NCBI GenBank assembly: GCA_943704495.1
Contig: CALSCR010000112.1
Coordinates: 1-23,964, forward strand
Length of the DNA: 23,964 nt
Direction: 5' to 3'
Origin: Pigoraptor chileana
Lineage: Eukaryota; Opisthokonta; Filasterea
Numbering within the stretch: the first letter of the stretch is position 1; the number at the start of each line of letters is the position of its first letter. The notes beneath the pieces were generated by a model that ran no database searches, had not been told where the DNA came from, and saw only the letters and a program-made list of their open reading frames with translations. A program made the translations under genes and the position numbers. This document shows, piece by piece, positions 9,682 to 19,878 of the stretch.

Positions 9682-11238
9682 TTATCGTTTCTTAATCCAG
9701 CTCTGAACATTGGTTTCCACGACATTTGATCGGATGAAAAAATCCTTCACAATCTCTGGAACTGAGCTTCCAGCCTCTTCAGCATGGTTTCCGTCCAATG
9801 AGCTGCTTGCATAAAGGAAAGAAAGTATCAGCAATGCATCGCGATAGGGCCAGCAAAACGCGCATTGAGTATATTTACCTGCTGCTGCCACTGTCCTCGT
9901 CATTCCCGCTGATGTCGCAAAAGACTAGCTCAAGGGGCTCTTGGGACAGCTGTCTAGACTCCTCATCGAATTCGTCCCGCAAGGCTTCAGACGACGGACC
10001 AGTGCAATGAGGAGGATCGTCCCAACCTTCATTTTGTTTTTTTATCAAAAGCAGAGCTTACGTTGTGTTGTTGCAATATAATTTTCTATTTGTCTGACTT
10101 TGCACACAAGAAATGTGCCCACCTGGCAAATGACTCAAAGTGACCGCTTGCAAACTTGGGATACGGCAAATTGACAGGTTCAACTGTGTGCATTTTGCCG
10201 TAGATGGAAGAAAGTCGTTAGAGACACAAAAGCAGGTCGGGCTTCATCAATGATGTTCAAGATTCAAGGATCCTCTCACCTTTCTTGATGAGGCCCCAAA
10301 CGCCTCGATATCGCCCCCTGCGTACGGTCGACCGACCACAGCAGGTTCAGATACTCATAAGAATCGGAGGATAGAGTCCAACAAACAGAACGTTGAATCA
10401 TTCATTCACATACCGGCTTCTGCTTGGCTCTCCGCGGGTTCAGATAGGAATAGTCGCTCCGTTTCTGCATTTTTCCTACATGACATTTATGGACGAGAGA
10501 GTAAGTGGTTTGGAAACCACATATTCACGCAACAACGGCGTGTAAACCGGAAGTGTACATTTTTTTAACTCACGCAATTTTCCAGTCTGCCAAAATACGG
10601 GAGACTTCTGGATCCGCCATGATGTTGTCGACATCACCGAATGCAGAAGATGATTCAGAGCCAACAAATTCAAAACTACCAATGCCGATAATTGGCTCTG
10701 AGAAATCTTTGCTAGCTGTAACAAAGTAGTCGCGGATCAAGATAAGGCCACCCCGTGTGGACGGCAGCGGAGTGTCCGCCCACGTTCTGCACAGTAAGGA
10801 GATGTGGCTGAGTCACAATCTCATGATCATGAAGAGTCCATCGGTCTCTGCACGAACACCAAAGCCGCTGTGATATACTCACCTCTTGAAGTTTGCGACG
10901 GCGCGCTCAGTAAATACGGCCCTCACGAAGTGTCGCTTATCGCTGATGTACGCAACCGCAATGGCTGAGTCGCTGGCTCCACCCACATGGACAAACTGTG
11001 ATTCGGGAGTGAGTATGTCGGATGCAAATCGTGACTCTCGCGCGATGAGTTTGTGTTCAGTTTGACATACTTCCGCAACCACTCAAAGCAACCATAAACA
11101 CCAACATCACAGGACCGACACGTTTGCACACACCTCGAGGATCTGCGCCTGTGGATTTTTCGGCGGTATCCCCGGTGCACCGCTTTCTCGGCATGTAACA
11201 GCCGGCAAAATCCATGGCTTGCGAATAAACCCCGCCAT
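9682..11238 (-). CDS. ACD: TPP1/ACD-like OB-fold telomere protein, about 8 exons
   Basis: Resembles the shelterin subunit TPP1, which bridges POT1 and TIN2 and recruits telomerase (family knowledge). Exons on the minus strand: 11238-11134, 11034-10883, 10786-10574, 10475-10414, 10353-10280, 10183-10123, 10026-9879 and 9805-9682, giving about 312 residues with consistent phases. The TPP1 OB-fold order is visible: MAG start, RKPWI near residue 7, QAQILE before exon 2, DSAIAVAYISDKRHFVRAVF, then RGGLILIRDYFV and a helix PEVSRILADW. The C-terminal half is Ser- and acid-rich (WDDPP, DEFDEE, NDEDSGSSSS) and ends in a possible helix, IVKDFFIRSN to QSWIKKR. Exon 2 could instead start at 11081 with a donor at 11130. 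Exon 6 is open in two frames; phase picks one. Identity rests on remembered family patterns, so it is probable rather than certain. Confidence 0.62.
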
Positions 11239-11562
11239 AATTGAAAAAATTGCGCACCGTGTGTGAGCCGAAAAGTACATGTTCACTTTCGTGTTCGTTT
11301 TCATGGTACTCTCCCGCCTACTGAGAGCGCACCATAGATTCCAACAGTGCCGCTGTTGACTCACTCAGTGTCAGCGGACTACTGGCCGAAGTAACAATTG
11401 AAATGTAGCTCACGTGACTGATGACGCCGGTTTTGGCGGGAGCCGGCTGAGCACCGCGCCAATTTACGGTCGGTCATGCACCGCTGAGTTGATTAAGATA
11501 GTTGAAACCATTTTAGACAGAAAATCTCAAAATTAACCCTTGGAGTTCAAGCACTATCTAGA
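11239..11562. promoter_or_regulatory. Divergent promoter of the TPP1-like gene and POLD3
   Basis: These 324 bases separate two start codons that point away from each other. TCACGTGA at 11410-11417 is an E-box palindrome. TTTTGGCGGGA at 11431-11441 matches the E2F consensus. GCGCCAAT at about 11456-11463 reads ATTGGCGC on the other strand, a one-mismatch E2F site. E2F sites are typical of S-phase genes, which suits POLD3. An upstream in-frame ATG at 11304 could lengthen the TPP1-like protein by 22 residues. All functional statements are inferred from motifs. Confidence 0.5.
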
Positions 11563-14104
11563 ATGTCAGTTGCTGTGTCGGCCAGTGCGGCAGAGGCGAT
11601 CGAGCGGGCGATCGTGGTGGATAGGCGGCCGGTGAGGCCCAGTCCCACCTCACATATTCATATTCAACACGCATACTTGGCACACCCAATTGGCGCAAGC
11701 ACGCTCACTTGCTTGCTAACCATGCTATCCCATTGTCCGCAGCTCCACTATTCTGAGCTTGCACTTTCGCTCTCAATACATCCGAACGCCGCAAAGAGGT
11801 ATGCCTGCATTGTTATTCTGCCAGTGCGTACACTTGGCTGACCATGCATAGCATAGCATGTTATCATGCACGTGGGTTATCAGTGAGTCATGTTGGGACG
11901 CATTCTGATATGACTCTGTGCAGGGCGCTTGGGGGATATGCGTCATCCAACCCCAGCGGTATTGCGACTGTGTTTGTCTCCCGTGAGACTGGACCGCACA
12001 CTTATCGACTTATTCGCACAAATGGTTGGTGATTCTGCTTCCAACAACTGTCGCGTGCAATTCTTAGCTTTGTCATATTATCATGATGACGCATCCGATT
12101 GCTGTCTGTGTTTTGTTGCTTACACTGATGGAGACTGTATGGCTGCTGTGTGTGTGTGTGTGTGTGCGTGTGCGTGTGTGGCTACGCTTGTGTTGACTGC
12201 CTCGTGAGAACGCTCATATGGCTTCTCTTCTGACCAACACAGGCCGCCCCCCGACCACAACAAGTCACGTGTACTGTCTGTGCCCGGACTCGACGCAGGT
12301 GCGCGAGACAGTCAGTGCCTGCTACTCCATGCACCTTTCATGCCAACGTGACACTTCTGCTGTAGGATTATGCACTTTGTAGCTCTTAACGAAACCCATA
12401 TTCATTGCTTCCCTTGCCTCAACTCACAATCGCGCGCTTGCATCTGCATACAACACTTCCGATGGTCCAATTCAGGCTCTGGCGACTGGAATCGATGGAT
12501 GGTCTTGTATTGGGTGTGTGTCGTGTGTTCTTTCTCGTTGTGTGGTGTCGCTTTATCTGAGACACATGTTTTCGCTTGCGCCTTTCATTGTCTCATCTGC
12601 TGACATGAAGTCACTGTATTGACGACACTCGCCCCCAGCCCTTCTGCTGTCCGATTTGAGAGTCCCACAATTGTCGCACACCGACCGCCAGCAATTGGCT
12701 CTGTAATCGATCACGCCGCTTACTCCGTGTCAGCATCCGGGCCTGCTGCATTGCCCGTCCCTGCGGTGACCGCAGCTGCATCGACGGTAAAGAATGCTGG
12801 ACCGGTAAGTATCGTGTGCGTGACCGCACTTCGTTGTGTGTGGGTGTGGTGTGTGTGGAGAGAGGGGGGGGGGGGTTGCACGTGCGATGGCGATTACTCA
12901 CGTGATGCGCTGTCGATTCGCGCAGGCTGTTAAAACAACGGCAAAGGGGTCTGCCCTCCAGGCAATGTTTCGAAACGTACCCGAGAAGAATGCTGCGCAA
13001 AAGTCCAAAGCCACAGCACTGGCTACAGCACCGGCCCACGATTTGAGGTATGGAACAAGGGATACTGGCTCATGATTTGGTTACTGTTGTAATGGTGATT
13101 GTCGCAGTGGCGTGCTCTGAATGTGGGCACGGTCGTTGATTGGCGCAGTGCGGTTGGCGAAGGCACACCGACAATCCTATCAAAGGACATGCCACCGGTC
13201 GTCGCGACACCCGTTCCACCACAAGCACCGCAGCCACCCGCCGATGTAGCAGTGTCTCGCGGTACACGCACGAGCCCACGCACCGCACGCAGCGCCGCCG
13301 CTGCTGTTGCCACGGACAGCGATGGCGATGGTGATCAGGGCGATGCACCCACAGCTGCCGTTGGGCAATTGCGCCGCGTGCGACGGCGCGTCGTGTCTGA
13401 GAGCCCGCCCTCGTCGCCTGTGAAGGCAATTTATGAGCCAACAGTGAGTGGTCTGTCTCTTGAGGAATGTAAACAGGGATGTTGCCTGCTCGCCGCTTTT
13501 CTTGACGCAATGCAATGCACTGCACATTTTCCACAGCCGCCGTCGAAAAAGAGGAAAAGCGTCAGTGTTGATGCAGATGACAACGCGGTGGAACCAGATT
13601 CCAAGCGGGCAAAGGAATCGCCGCAAGAAGATGCAGACGCTGGGGACGTGGGTTCTTTTGGTGCTGCGCAGGACACGGTCACAGTCGAGGAGGCGCAAGT
13701 CCCTCCGAAACCCATCAAGACGACGCGCACGTATGTCGACAAGAACGGGTACATGGGTGAGTGTTGGCCGACATCCTAGTGTTGGCCGACATCCTCTCCC
13801 CTCCNNNNNNNNNNCCCCCCCCCCCCCCCCCCCCGCGCATTGCAGCCGCACGGCCCGCTCTAACATTGCATCCATGTCGTCCTTCCTCCTTCCCTATCGC
13901 CGTTGCACGTTGTCTGCCTGATGCAACGCAGTGACCGAAAGCGTTGCACCGGCCGCTCATCCGGGACTTAAATCATCGCCAGCTTCCACAGTCCCAGCAC
14001 GGGATGCGATCAAGCCGCAGGGCGAGAAAAAGCCCGTGCCGACCGAGAAGAAGGACTCGGCCAAATTGCCGCAGCGCAAGATTGGAGATTTTTTTAAGCG
14101 ATGA
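11563..14104 (+). CDS. POLD3: DNA polymerase delta subunit 3 (p66/Cdc27), 10 exons
   Basis: Accessory subunit of DNA polymerase delta that links the polymerase to PCNA. Exons: 11563-11631, 11743-11798, 11924-12024, 12243-12298, 12366-12378, 12611-12804, 12926-13047, 13149-13443, 13537-13756 and 13932-14104, giving about 432 residues against 466 in human. The N-terminal winged-helix part shows HYSELALSLSIHPNAAKR and SHVYCL. A conserved AKGSALQAMF block follows. Then comes a long disordered Pro/Ala/Ser-rich region with basic KKRK and KRAK patches, a KTTRTYVDKNGYMVTE block, and a C-terminal PCNA-interacting box QRKIGDFF (Q423, I426, F429, F430) followed by KR and the stop. The 13-base exon 5 is the least certain. 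Intron 9 holds an assembly gap. No nuclear signal beyond the basic patches was identified. Confidence 0.88.
13757..13931 (+). other. POLD3 intron 9 with assembly gap, poly-C tract and short duplication
   Basis: A direct duplication of about 18 bases (GTGTTGGCCGACATCCT) lies at 13761-13796. It is followed by ten N at 13805-13814 and a run of about 20 C. The N block marks a sequencing or assembly gap, so the length of this intron is unknown. The flanking exons are intact and in phase, so the protein model is not affected. Confidence 0.95.
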
Positions 14105-14148
14105 AGCTGATGCCGGTGTGTCGGCCGTGCATAATGGCGCTGCATGTC

Positions 14149-15173
14149 TCAGGGACTAATGGCTCCCAGGCGTCCCATGTTCCGAAGGGGCCATACCTAC
14201 ATGATGCACGCAACACACGCTATGAATACACGATCACCAATAACCAATGCATCACACCACAATGTGGCATGCGCATAGCGATTGGCAAGAGCGCACACAC
14301 AGGAGACGAGCCACGCGGCGCACACACACCTTCAGCACCGCCCGACCCTGTATGAGCGCATACGGCACAGCGCCATACTGCCTCGAATCGGTTGAGTTTG
14401 AGGGATTGTCCCCTTCAATCCACACGTGACCACGGGGCACCTGCTCTAGGCGCACGCAACAGCAGCAGCAGCAGCAAAGGGCCGCGTTGTGAGGAGGAAT
14501 CCAGGCAAGGACATCATCCAGTCAACGGGTTGCATGCCTTGGGTCAAGTAGCCACACAGAAAACGCCGTAAACCCACCACGATACATTCGGTCTTGCCGT
14601 CAGGACGCTCAACACACACCGTATCTCCGCTCTATGGCCAGTTGCAGAGAGACAAGCAACACAATATTGAATACATAAATCAGCACGTGCACATGAACTT
14701 TTCACGGCGGCAAAAACATGATCAGACAACCAGAAGCTCACCATGGCTGCAATGCGCTTGCAAACGGTTTGAGTATGGTCAACGGGCGACTTGCAGATTA
14801 CGACGTCGCCACGACACAGACGCATCAGCTTTTTGGTCACGTGTTCTACGAGAACTACATCACCCGCGATGCTAATTGTCGGTTGCATCGAAGGCCCGGA
14901 ACACTGCAAGTGGTGCATTTTAAAAATCATTACGACGAGGAAGCGCACTTTGCATCAGCACTGACTATGCAATGCGTCAACCATACAAAACTTGTTCAAA
15001 AACTTAAGCAGACGTGACGCTTACTATAAGTAATGAGCAAATAAGAAATAAACGTGAAATGCAATTTGCGGGCTGTCACCCACAGATGTCAGTTCAAAAA
15101 AATGCTCCTTGACAACATGTGCGGCGCAGAGGCACTGCCCGACAAAGAGTGCACTCTGCCACAGACGCCCCAT
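14149..15173 (-). CDS. IMMP1L: Mitochondrial inner membrane peptidase subunit 1, 5 exons
   Basis: Signal-peptidase-type serine protease (S26 family) of the inner mitochondrial membrane that removes sorting signals facing the intermembrane space. Exons on the minus strand: 15173-15084, 14903-14742, 14631-14578, 14440-14330 and 14196-14149, giving 154 residues against 166 in human. The catalytic serine is S35 in [10 protein letters not shown]. The general-base lysine is K68 in [10 protein letters not shown]. The later conserved box is [17 protein letters not shown], and the tail [10 protein letters not shown] matches the IMMP1 end. A short hydrophobic N-terminal stretch ([14 protein letters not shown]) would be the membrane anchor. 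The exon 3 end is ambiguous by one codon (donor after ATC or after GTG). Intron 3 has a short CAG repeat at about 14459-14475. Confidence 0.93.
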
Positions 15174-15260
15174 TGTGCAATACTTCTGTCAATGCCGCCA
15201 ATGAATTTTTGGCCGTCGCAGGGGAAGCACAGGTACTTCTGGTATGTCAATTGTATGCGC

Positions 15261-15301
15261 AAACCCTAGCTCAATTTACTCAAAACTCAGTTGGGTTAGG
15301 G
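15261..15301. promoter_or_regulatory. Divergent promoter of IMMP1 and GPN3 with telomere-like motifs
   Basis: The two start codons are 247 bases apart and point away from each other. Between them AAACCCTA (15261-15268) and GGGTTAGGG (15293-15301) match the vertebrate-type telomere repeat, in opposite orientation. Such short telo-box motifs occur in promoters in plants and some fungi and can be bound by Myb-type telomere proteins. A chance match is possible. Confidence 0.35.
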
Positions 15302-15420
15302 CTAGCGTGTTACTACTACTCCCACAATTGAGATAGCACGTGCAACCGACGAACGAAAAAAGATGATTGTTTGACCGAAGGACTTCAGATGTTGATGCGA
15401 TCACACGCCCTTACATAACA

Positions 15421-16966
15421 ATGCGCTATTGTCAGCTAGTAATTGGACCGGCAGGAAGTGGCAAGGTAACTTAGAGATTCCGTTCAATGCAGTGTAATGT
15501 GTGTGTGAAGTGCAACATTGCGGGTGTGCCATTTGCGACTTACTTCCTGTTGCGAATCCAGTCGACATACTGCAGTACTATCGTAAGGCATTGCGAGACA
15601 CTCCGACGAAATGTGAATGTGGTCAACTTAGATCCTGCCGCGGAGCGGTTTGACTATCCCGTATCTACAGGTATACAGCAACTAACTGTATGTGAAATAA
15701 TGCGAATTAATCAAATTTTAGATTCTTTGTGGAGGGAGCACTAGTAACAATCCAACAATGCAGCTGACAGACATGTCACTGACGCTGTTGTTTTCGTCCC
15801 TTTCTCTCTGGCTGCAGACATCCGTGACCTTATTACTCTCGATGATGTTGCGGAGGAGCTTGACTATGGGCCAAACGGGGGACTCATTTACTGCATGGAG
15901 TGGGTTGCAGTCCGAGTCCGTGTCGATCGTCCGCGTTGCATGTGCTGGCTGAAATCTTTTATTACAGATAAATCGTCTTACGGTTGATGTGCTCCGATCT
16001 TTCTGTTTTTTGCAGGTTTCTGATGGAAAACACAGACTGGCTTCAGGAAGAGATCGGCACGCTACCGGAGGACTCATACCTCATCATCGACTGCCCAGGT
16101 GTGCTTCATGGTCATTTACATCCTCCACATCCCACTTGTGGTAATGTGTTGCTTACAGTGCTTATCTATCCTTGCAGGTCAAATTGAGCTTTACAACCAC
16201 TGTGACATGATGCGACGGCTCGTTGATCTCTTGCAACAATGGGACTATCGCGTGTGTGCAGTGTATATGGTTGATGCTCAGTTTATTGCCGACACGCCAA
16301 AGTATTTTGCGGGCGTCCTCTCTGCAATGTCGGCCATGATCCAGCTTGAAGTGCCCCACGTCAACGTGATGTCTAAAATGGATACTTTGGGTGCGCGTGG
16401 GCGCAAAGGGGACATGGAGACGTGAGTTGCCACATGCTTTTTCGTCAAGTGTGGAATGGCTAAGCAATTGCTCAGTGATGACGTCCTATTTATTACACTA
16501 CAGGTTTTTCTGTCCAGAAGCATCAGGAATGCTAGAGTCGCTCAACCGACAAACAAGCTCTAAGTTTGCCCTGCTCAACCGCGCTCTCGCAAACCTGGTG
16601 AGGTCAATGTAGTCACACATTTCTGTGCAGCACGTCACAGCCGCTGGTACTGATGAAAAAACCTTTCACTTTCAGATTGATGACTATTCTCTAGTGAAAT
16701 TTGTGCCATTGGACGTGACGGATTCCCACAGTATTGCATATGTTCTGTCACATGTTGACAGCGCAATTCAGTACGGAGAGGACTTGGAAGTGCGAGAGCC
16801 ACTGGTATGTGCCGTTTCTCGTTCCCGTATTGTGGTTTCATGTTACATTTATTCACGCATTCGTGCTCCTGTTGTTTGCATCTCGCTGACTTTGGTTATC
16901 TTTTGAACTTGATTCAACTTGAAGGAAACGGACGCGGAGGAGGATGCTTCCAATGGCGAGGATTGA
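15421..16966 (+). CDS. GPN3: GPN-loop GTPase 3, 8 exons
   Basis: GPN-loop GTPases assemble and import RNA polymerase II; GPN3 works with GPN1 (family knowledge). Exons: 15421-15465, 15562-15670, 15818-15899, 16016-16098, 16178-16421, 16504-16597, 16676-16804 and 16925-16966, giving 275 residues against 284 in human. The P-loop GPAGSGKST is at residues 9-17, cut by intron 1 right after the lysine. NLDPAAE follows, then the family-defining Gly-Pro-Asn at residues 69-71 (YGPNGGL), the DCPGQIELY switch and an SKMD base-recognition motif. The C-terminal half has [13 protein letters not shown] and [10 protein letters not shown], which assign it to GPN3. The exon 7 start was chosen at IDDYS because that gives uninterrupted alignment to GPN3; an upstream acceptor at 16630 would add 15 residues. 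The acidic tail is typical. Confidence 0.94.
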
Positions 16967-17298
16967 TGGAAACGGCGGGCGGCACGTGATGATGTGTTGA
17001 TTGAGATGATGCACTATGGGCGTCATTTCGATGTTGGTCGGTTGCTAGGAGCCTCCACGCCCGAAGTTTTTATTTGCGGATAAATACGTATTTCGGCATT
17101 TGTTCTGAGTTCGCTTCAGTCTAATTGGCCGAGAGAGTTCTCGTTGGAAACGCCGTGGAACGGGTGCATGGCGACTGCACAAATAACGCAAATGCGAGCC
17201 AATGTTCAAACAAACGGCAGCGCAAATAATTCGCAGACTGTCCATCTCAATCGGTGGCTGTGAGGACTCGGCAGGTGGACGTTCAAACACACACACAC

Positions 17299-17348
<50 letters not shown>

Positions 17349-17645
17349 ACATACGCAGTCGTTACCAACTGGCAATAGTTCAGCCGTCAATTAGCATGCA
17401 ACTCATAGTTGTGTGCATATTATCGAAGCTTTTACAACCGATTCACGGTATTGCGGATTCAATAGTGGCAACTACACCACGAATATCGTCCTCAAAGATA
17501 ATAGTGCGCCCCGCTAAATTGGCAACCGTTGGTAAAGGAGATCGCGGGCGTTTTGGATGGGATTGTGAGGGTATCGGTTTGCAAGGTTAAAGTGAGATAC
17601 TACCCGGTCGGTCACTGAATCTGCCCCGGGGCGGACCACTTTGCG
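16967..17645. other. Intergenic region between GPN3 and the kinase-like gene
   Basis: About 680 bases without a supported exon. It contains a long (CA)n microsatellite, listed separately, and the presumed promoter of the downstream gene. The antisense frame at 17045-17368 is mostly Cys-Val repeats translated from the CA tract. Confidence 0.6.
17286..17345 (+). repeat. (CA)n microsatellite
   Basis: About 60 bases of almost pure CA dinucleotides, broken only by single G or T changes, some 300 bases upstream of the kinase-like gene. Confidence 0.95.
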
Positions 17646-19878
17646 ATGGGCTCCTGTTCCAGCAAGGGGGGAACTGTCGTCTCCCCCTCACCTGCATCAA
17701 CATCAAAGGGGGCCGACGCGGCGCCCGTCGTGGCAAAATCACGCAAGAAGTCTTACGCCGTAAAGATAGATGTCGGCGCATCCATTTTGCAGGAACAGGA
17801 AAAGGGCAGGCCGGATGTCGTATTCATCTTTGGTGAGCTAATGTTCCGTTGCACTGGCGTGCGTCTGCAACAAAAGTTTAGTTACGCTGTGAGTTGTGTG
17901 ATCCAGGCTTATTGGGTTAGAGAGTGCAGTTCTTGGCTCTAAAATGCTTTTGCACGATAATCGCTGCAGGTGGACCCGGCACTTGCAAGGGTCTCATTTT
18001 GGAACGGCTTGTCGACGAGTATGGATTCAAGCTGCTGTCGTCTGAGCAGCTCATCATGGACGGCATCCGTGACAAGGAAAATGCAAAGGGGCAACAGACA
18101 CTTGAAGAGACCAAGCAGGTGTTTGATTTTTTACGAAAGGAGCCGTGGCACCTGACCCTGGTACGTTTGGACGTAGTTATGCATGTCATCAAAGGATGAG
18201 TGTCGCTGTGTGTGCGTGTTTGACGAACGCTGAGCTCTGTAGTCTCTGGCATTAAATGGACACTGTGACTTCAATCCGCAGGAATTTGCACTCAAGCTCA
18301 TTGGGCAGCAGATCGAGAAGGAGAAGTGTGATCACGGGATCCTCGTCGATGTTTTGCCAAACCACAAGGCACTCTTTCGCAACGAAGAGGCGGTCGAGAA
18401 GTGTGCAGAGGAAATGGAGCGCTTTGAGCGGCGGGTGGGTTGGCTAGTTTATATATGATGTGTGTGTGTGTTGGTGTATCAGCCACGTCAAACATCTGAA
18501 TTTACATTTAGTTTGCATCAATGGTAATAGCATTGGACCACATCAAACGCTAAGCAAGCCATGTCTCGGTTTCCTATATTTTCGCACCTTCATGTGACCG
18601 TGCAGCACATCAAGTGTCGGTTTGCGTTGAATCTGTGCATTCCCGCCGAGCGCTTTGACCAGGCGATGGACATCAATGCCGCCGCCCGCAAGACACAGGC
18701 GCCGCCACCAGAGCCCGACAAGAACGCGGCGCCGAAGGACCCCAACAAGAAGGAAGAGGCGGCGAGTGACGAGGCCGATAAGTCGAAAACGAAGCGCCGG
18801 TACGCTGCGTACGTGGACGCAAGCAAGCCGTTTGTAGACTACTTTGAGAAGAATCAGCGCCTCGTGACGGTGGATGTATCAACGGCTCCGACAGATGCTG
18901 TGCTCGACCATGTCCACAAGATCTTCCAAAACTTGAAGTTTAACCGTGCCCAAAAGATTAATACGGTCGCTTTCTTTGCAATGGGTGGGTGGCTGGCTGC
19001 ATTGCTGAACTGCCGCCTATCAATCAAGCGGCATGCCGTTTATTTGGTGTCAGAAGAATTATGTGTGACACTAATTTCTGCCGCCTGAATTGCTTCTGAG
19101 AGTGTGTATTAAGTCTATGCACGTTTGCTTGCAACGTTTGGACTGTGTGTGTGCTGGTTATGGATGCACACTGCTGACTGAATCCTCGCACGCACTATCC
19201 ACACTGTATTATGCGATCCTCTGCATGCAGATGGGCTGACGATGGGTGGAGTGGACCTCACCAAGTTGGGACTGGAAACCCTCGGTGTTAAGGATATTCT
19301 TGCGAAGGAGGGCAAATTCGACACGGACGTCGGAAAGGCCATCGCACAGAGCACAAGCCAGAACGAAACCATTCCAACCGTGAGTGCCTGGCTTCCTCAA
19401 TCATGTGCATAGCTCTGCATCCCCGAAAACTCGCACTCCAACTGACCTCTTCATTTAAATGCTGAATCTCTTGCAGACAACGATGCTCCACGCAGTACAA
19501 GCAGCCATGGACCGCAGCCGCCATTCCCTGGGATACGTGGTTGATCTTTCTGGCATCACTGTGAACAAGGATACGCTGAATCCTGTAAGTATGAGTGCTG
19601 TATGGTCAGCCGTTGCAATAGCATATTGTGCCATATCCCGGCTTACACAATACAACCTACTACCTTTGCAGGGCGATCCGAGCATCATGTTCCTTGACGG
19701 CCGCGTGGACGGTCTCTTGAGGTTCAACATCGACCATCCGATTGCGAATAAGCTGCCACTTCAGGCTATTTACACAACACGGAGTCTTGTGCTTGTGTTT
19801 GCGCGGTCGGTTGACAAGGATCTTTGCATGCGAATTGCTCAGTGCATGATCGAACGGAATCTAAGCAAGGCACTTTGA
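17646..19878 (+). CDS. Adenylate/nucleoside-monophosphate kinase-like protein with N-myristoylation signal and extra C-terminal domain
   Basis: Exons 17646-17832, 17970-18160, 18282-18434, 18606-18984, 19231-19379, 19477-19584 and 19672-19878 give 457 residues in consistent phase. The N terminus MGSCSSKGG fits N-myristoylation (Gly2, Ser6) with a possible palmitoylated Cys4, so a membrane-anchored protein is inferred. The kinase-like domain starts at residue 57 with VVFIFGGPGTCKGLILERL, a P-loop with Cys68 where adenylate kinases have Gly. The usual DGFPR motif reads DVLPN (149-153), so the substrate-binding arginine is missing. A charged Ala/Pro/Lys-rich insert (about 202-237) lies where the LID would be. 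KPFVDYFEKNQRLVTVDVS resembles the end of the kinase fold. Residues 304-457 form an additional domain I do not recognise, with SLGYVVDLSGI and SIMFLDGRVDGLLRFNIDHP. It may be a catalytically reduced kinase; activity cannot be judged here. Confidence 0.82.

Noticed and set aside
11057-11257. Alternative frame over exon 1 of the TPP1-like gene (RNFFNYGGVYSQAMDF...)
   Set aside because: It reads as plausible protein, but it starts from a GTG and does not connect in phase to exon 2. The other frame matches the TPP1 pattern.
12476-12501. Candidate extra POLD3 exon between acceptor 12475 and donor 12502
   Set aside because: It has usable splice sites, but including it breaks phase with the next exon unless exon 4 is also extended. 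The model without it is simpler.
17045-17368. Antisense frame with Cys-Val repeats
   Set aside because: Translation of the (CA)n microsatellite; no other protein features.
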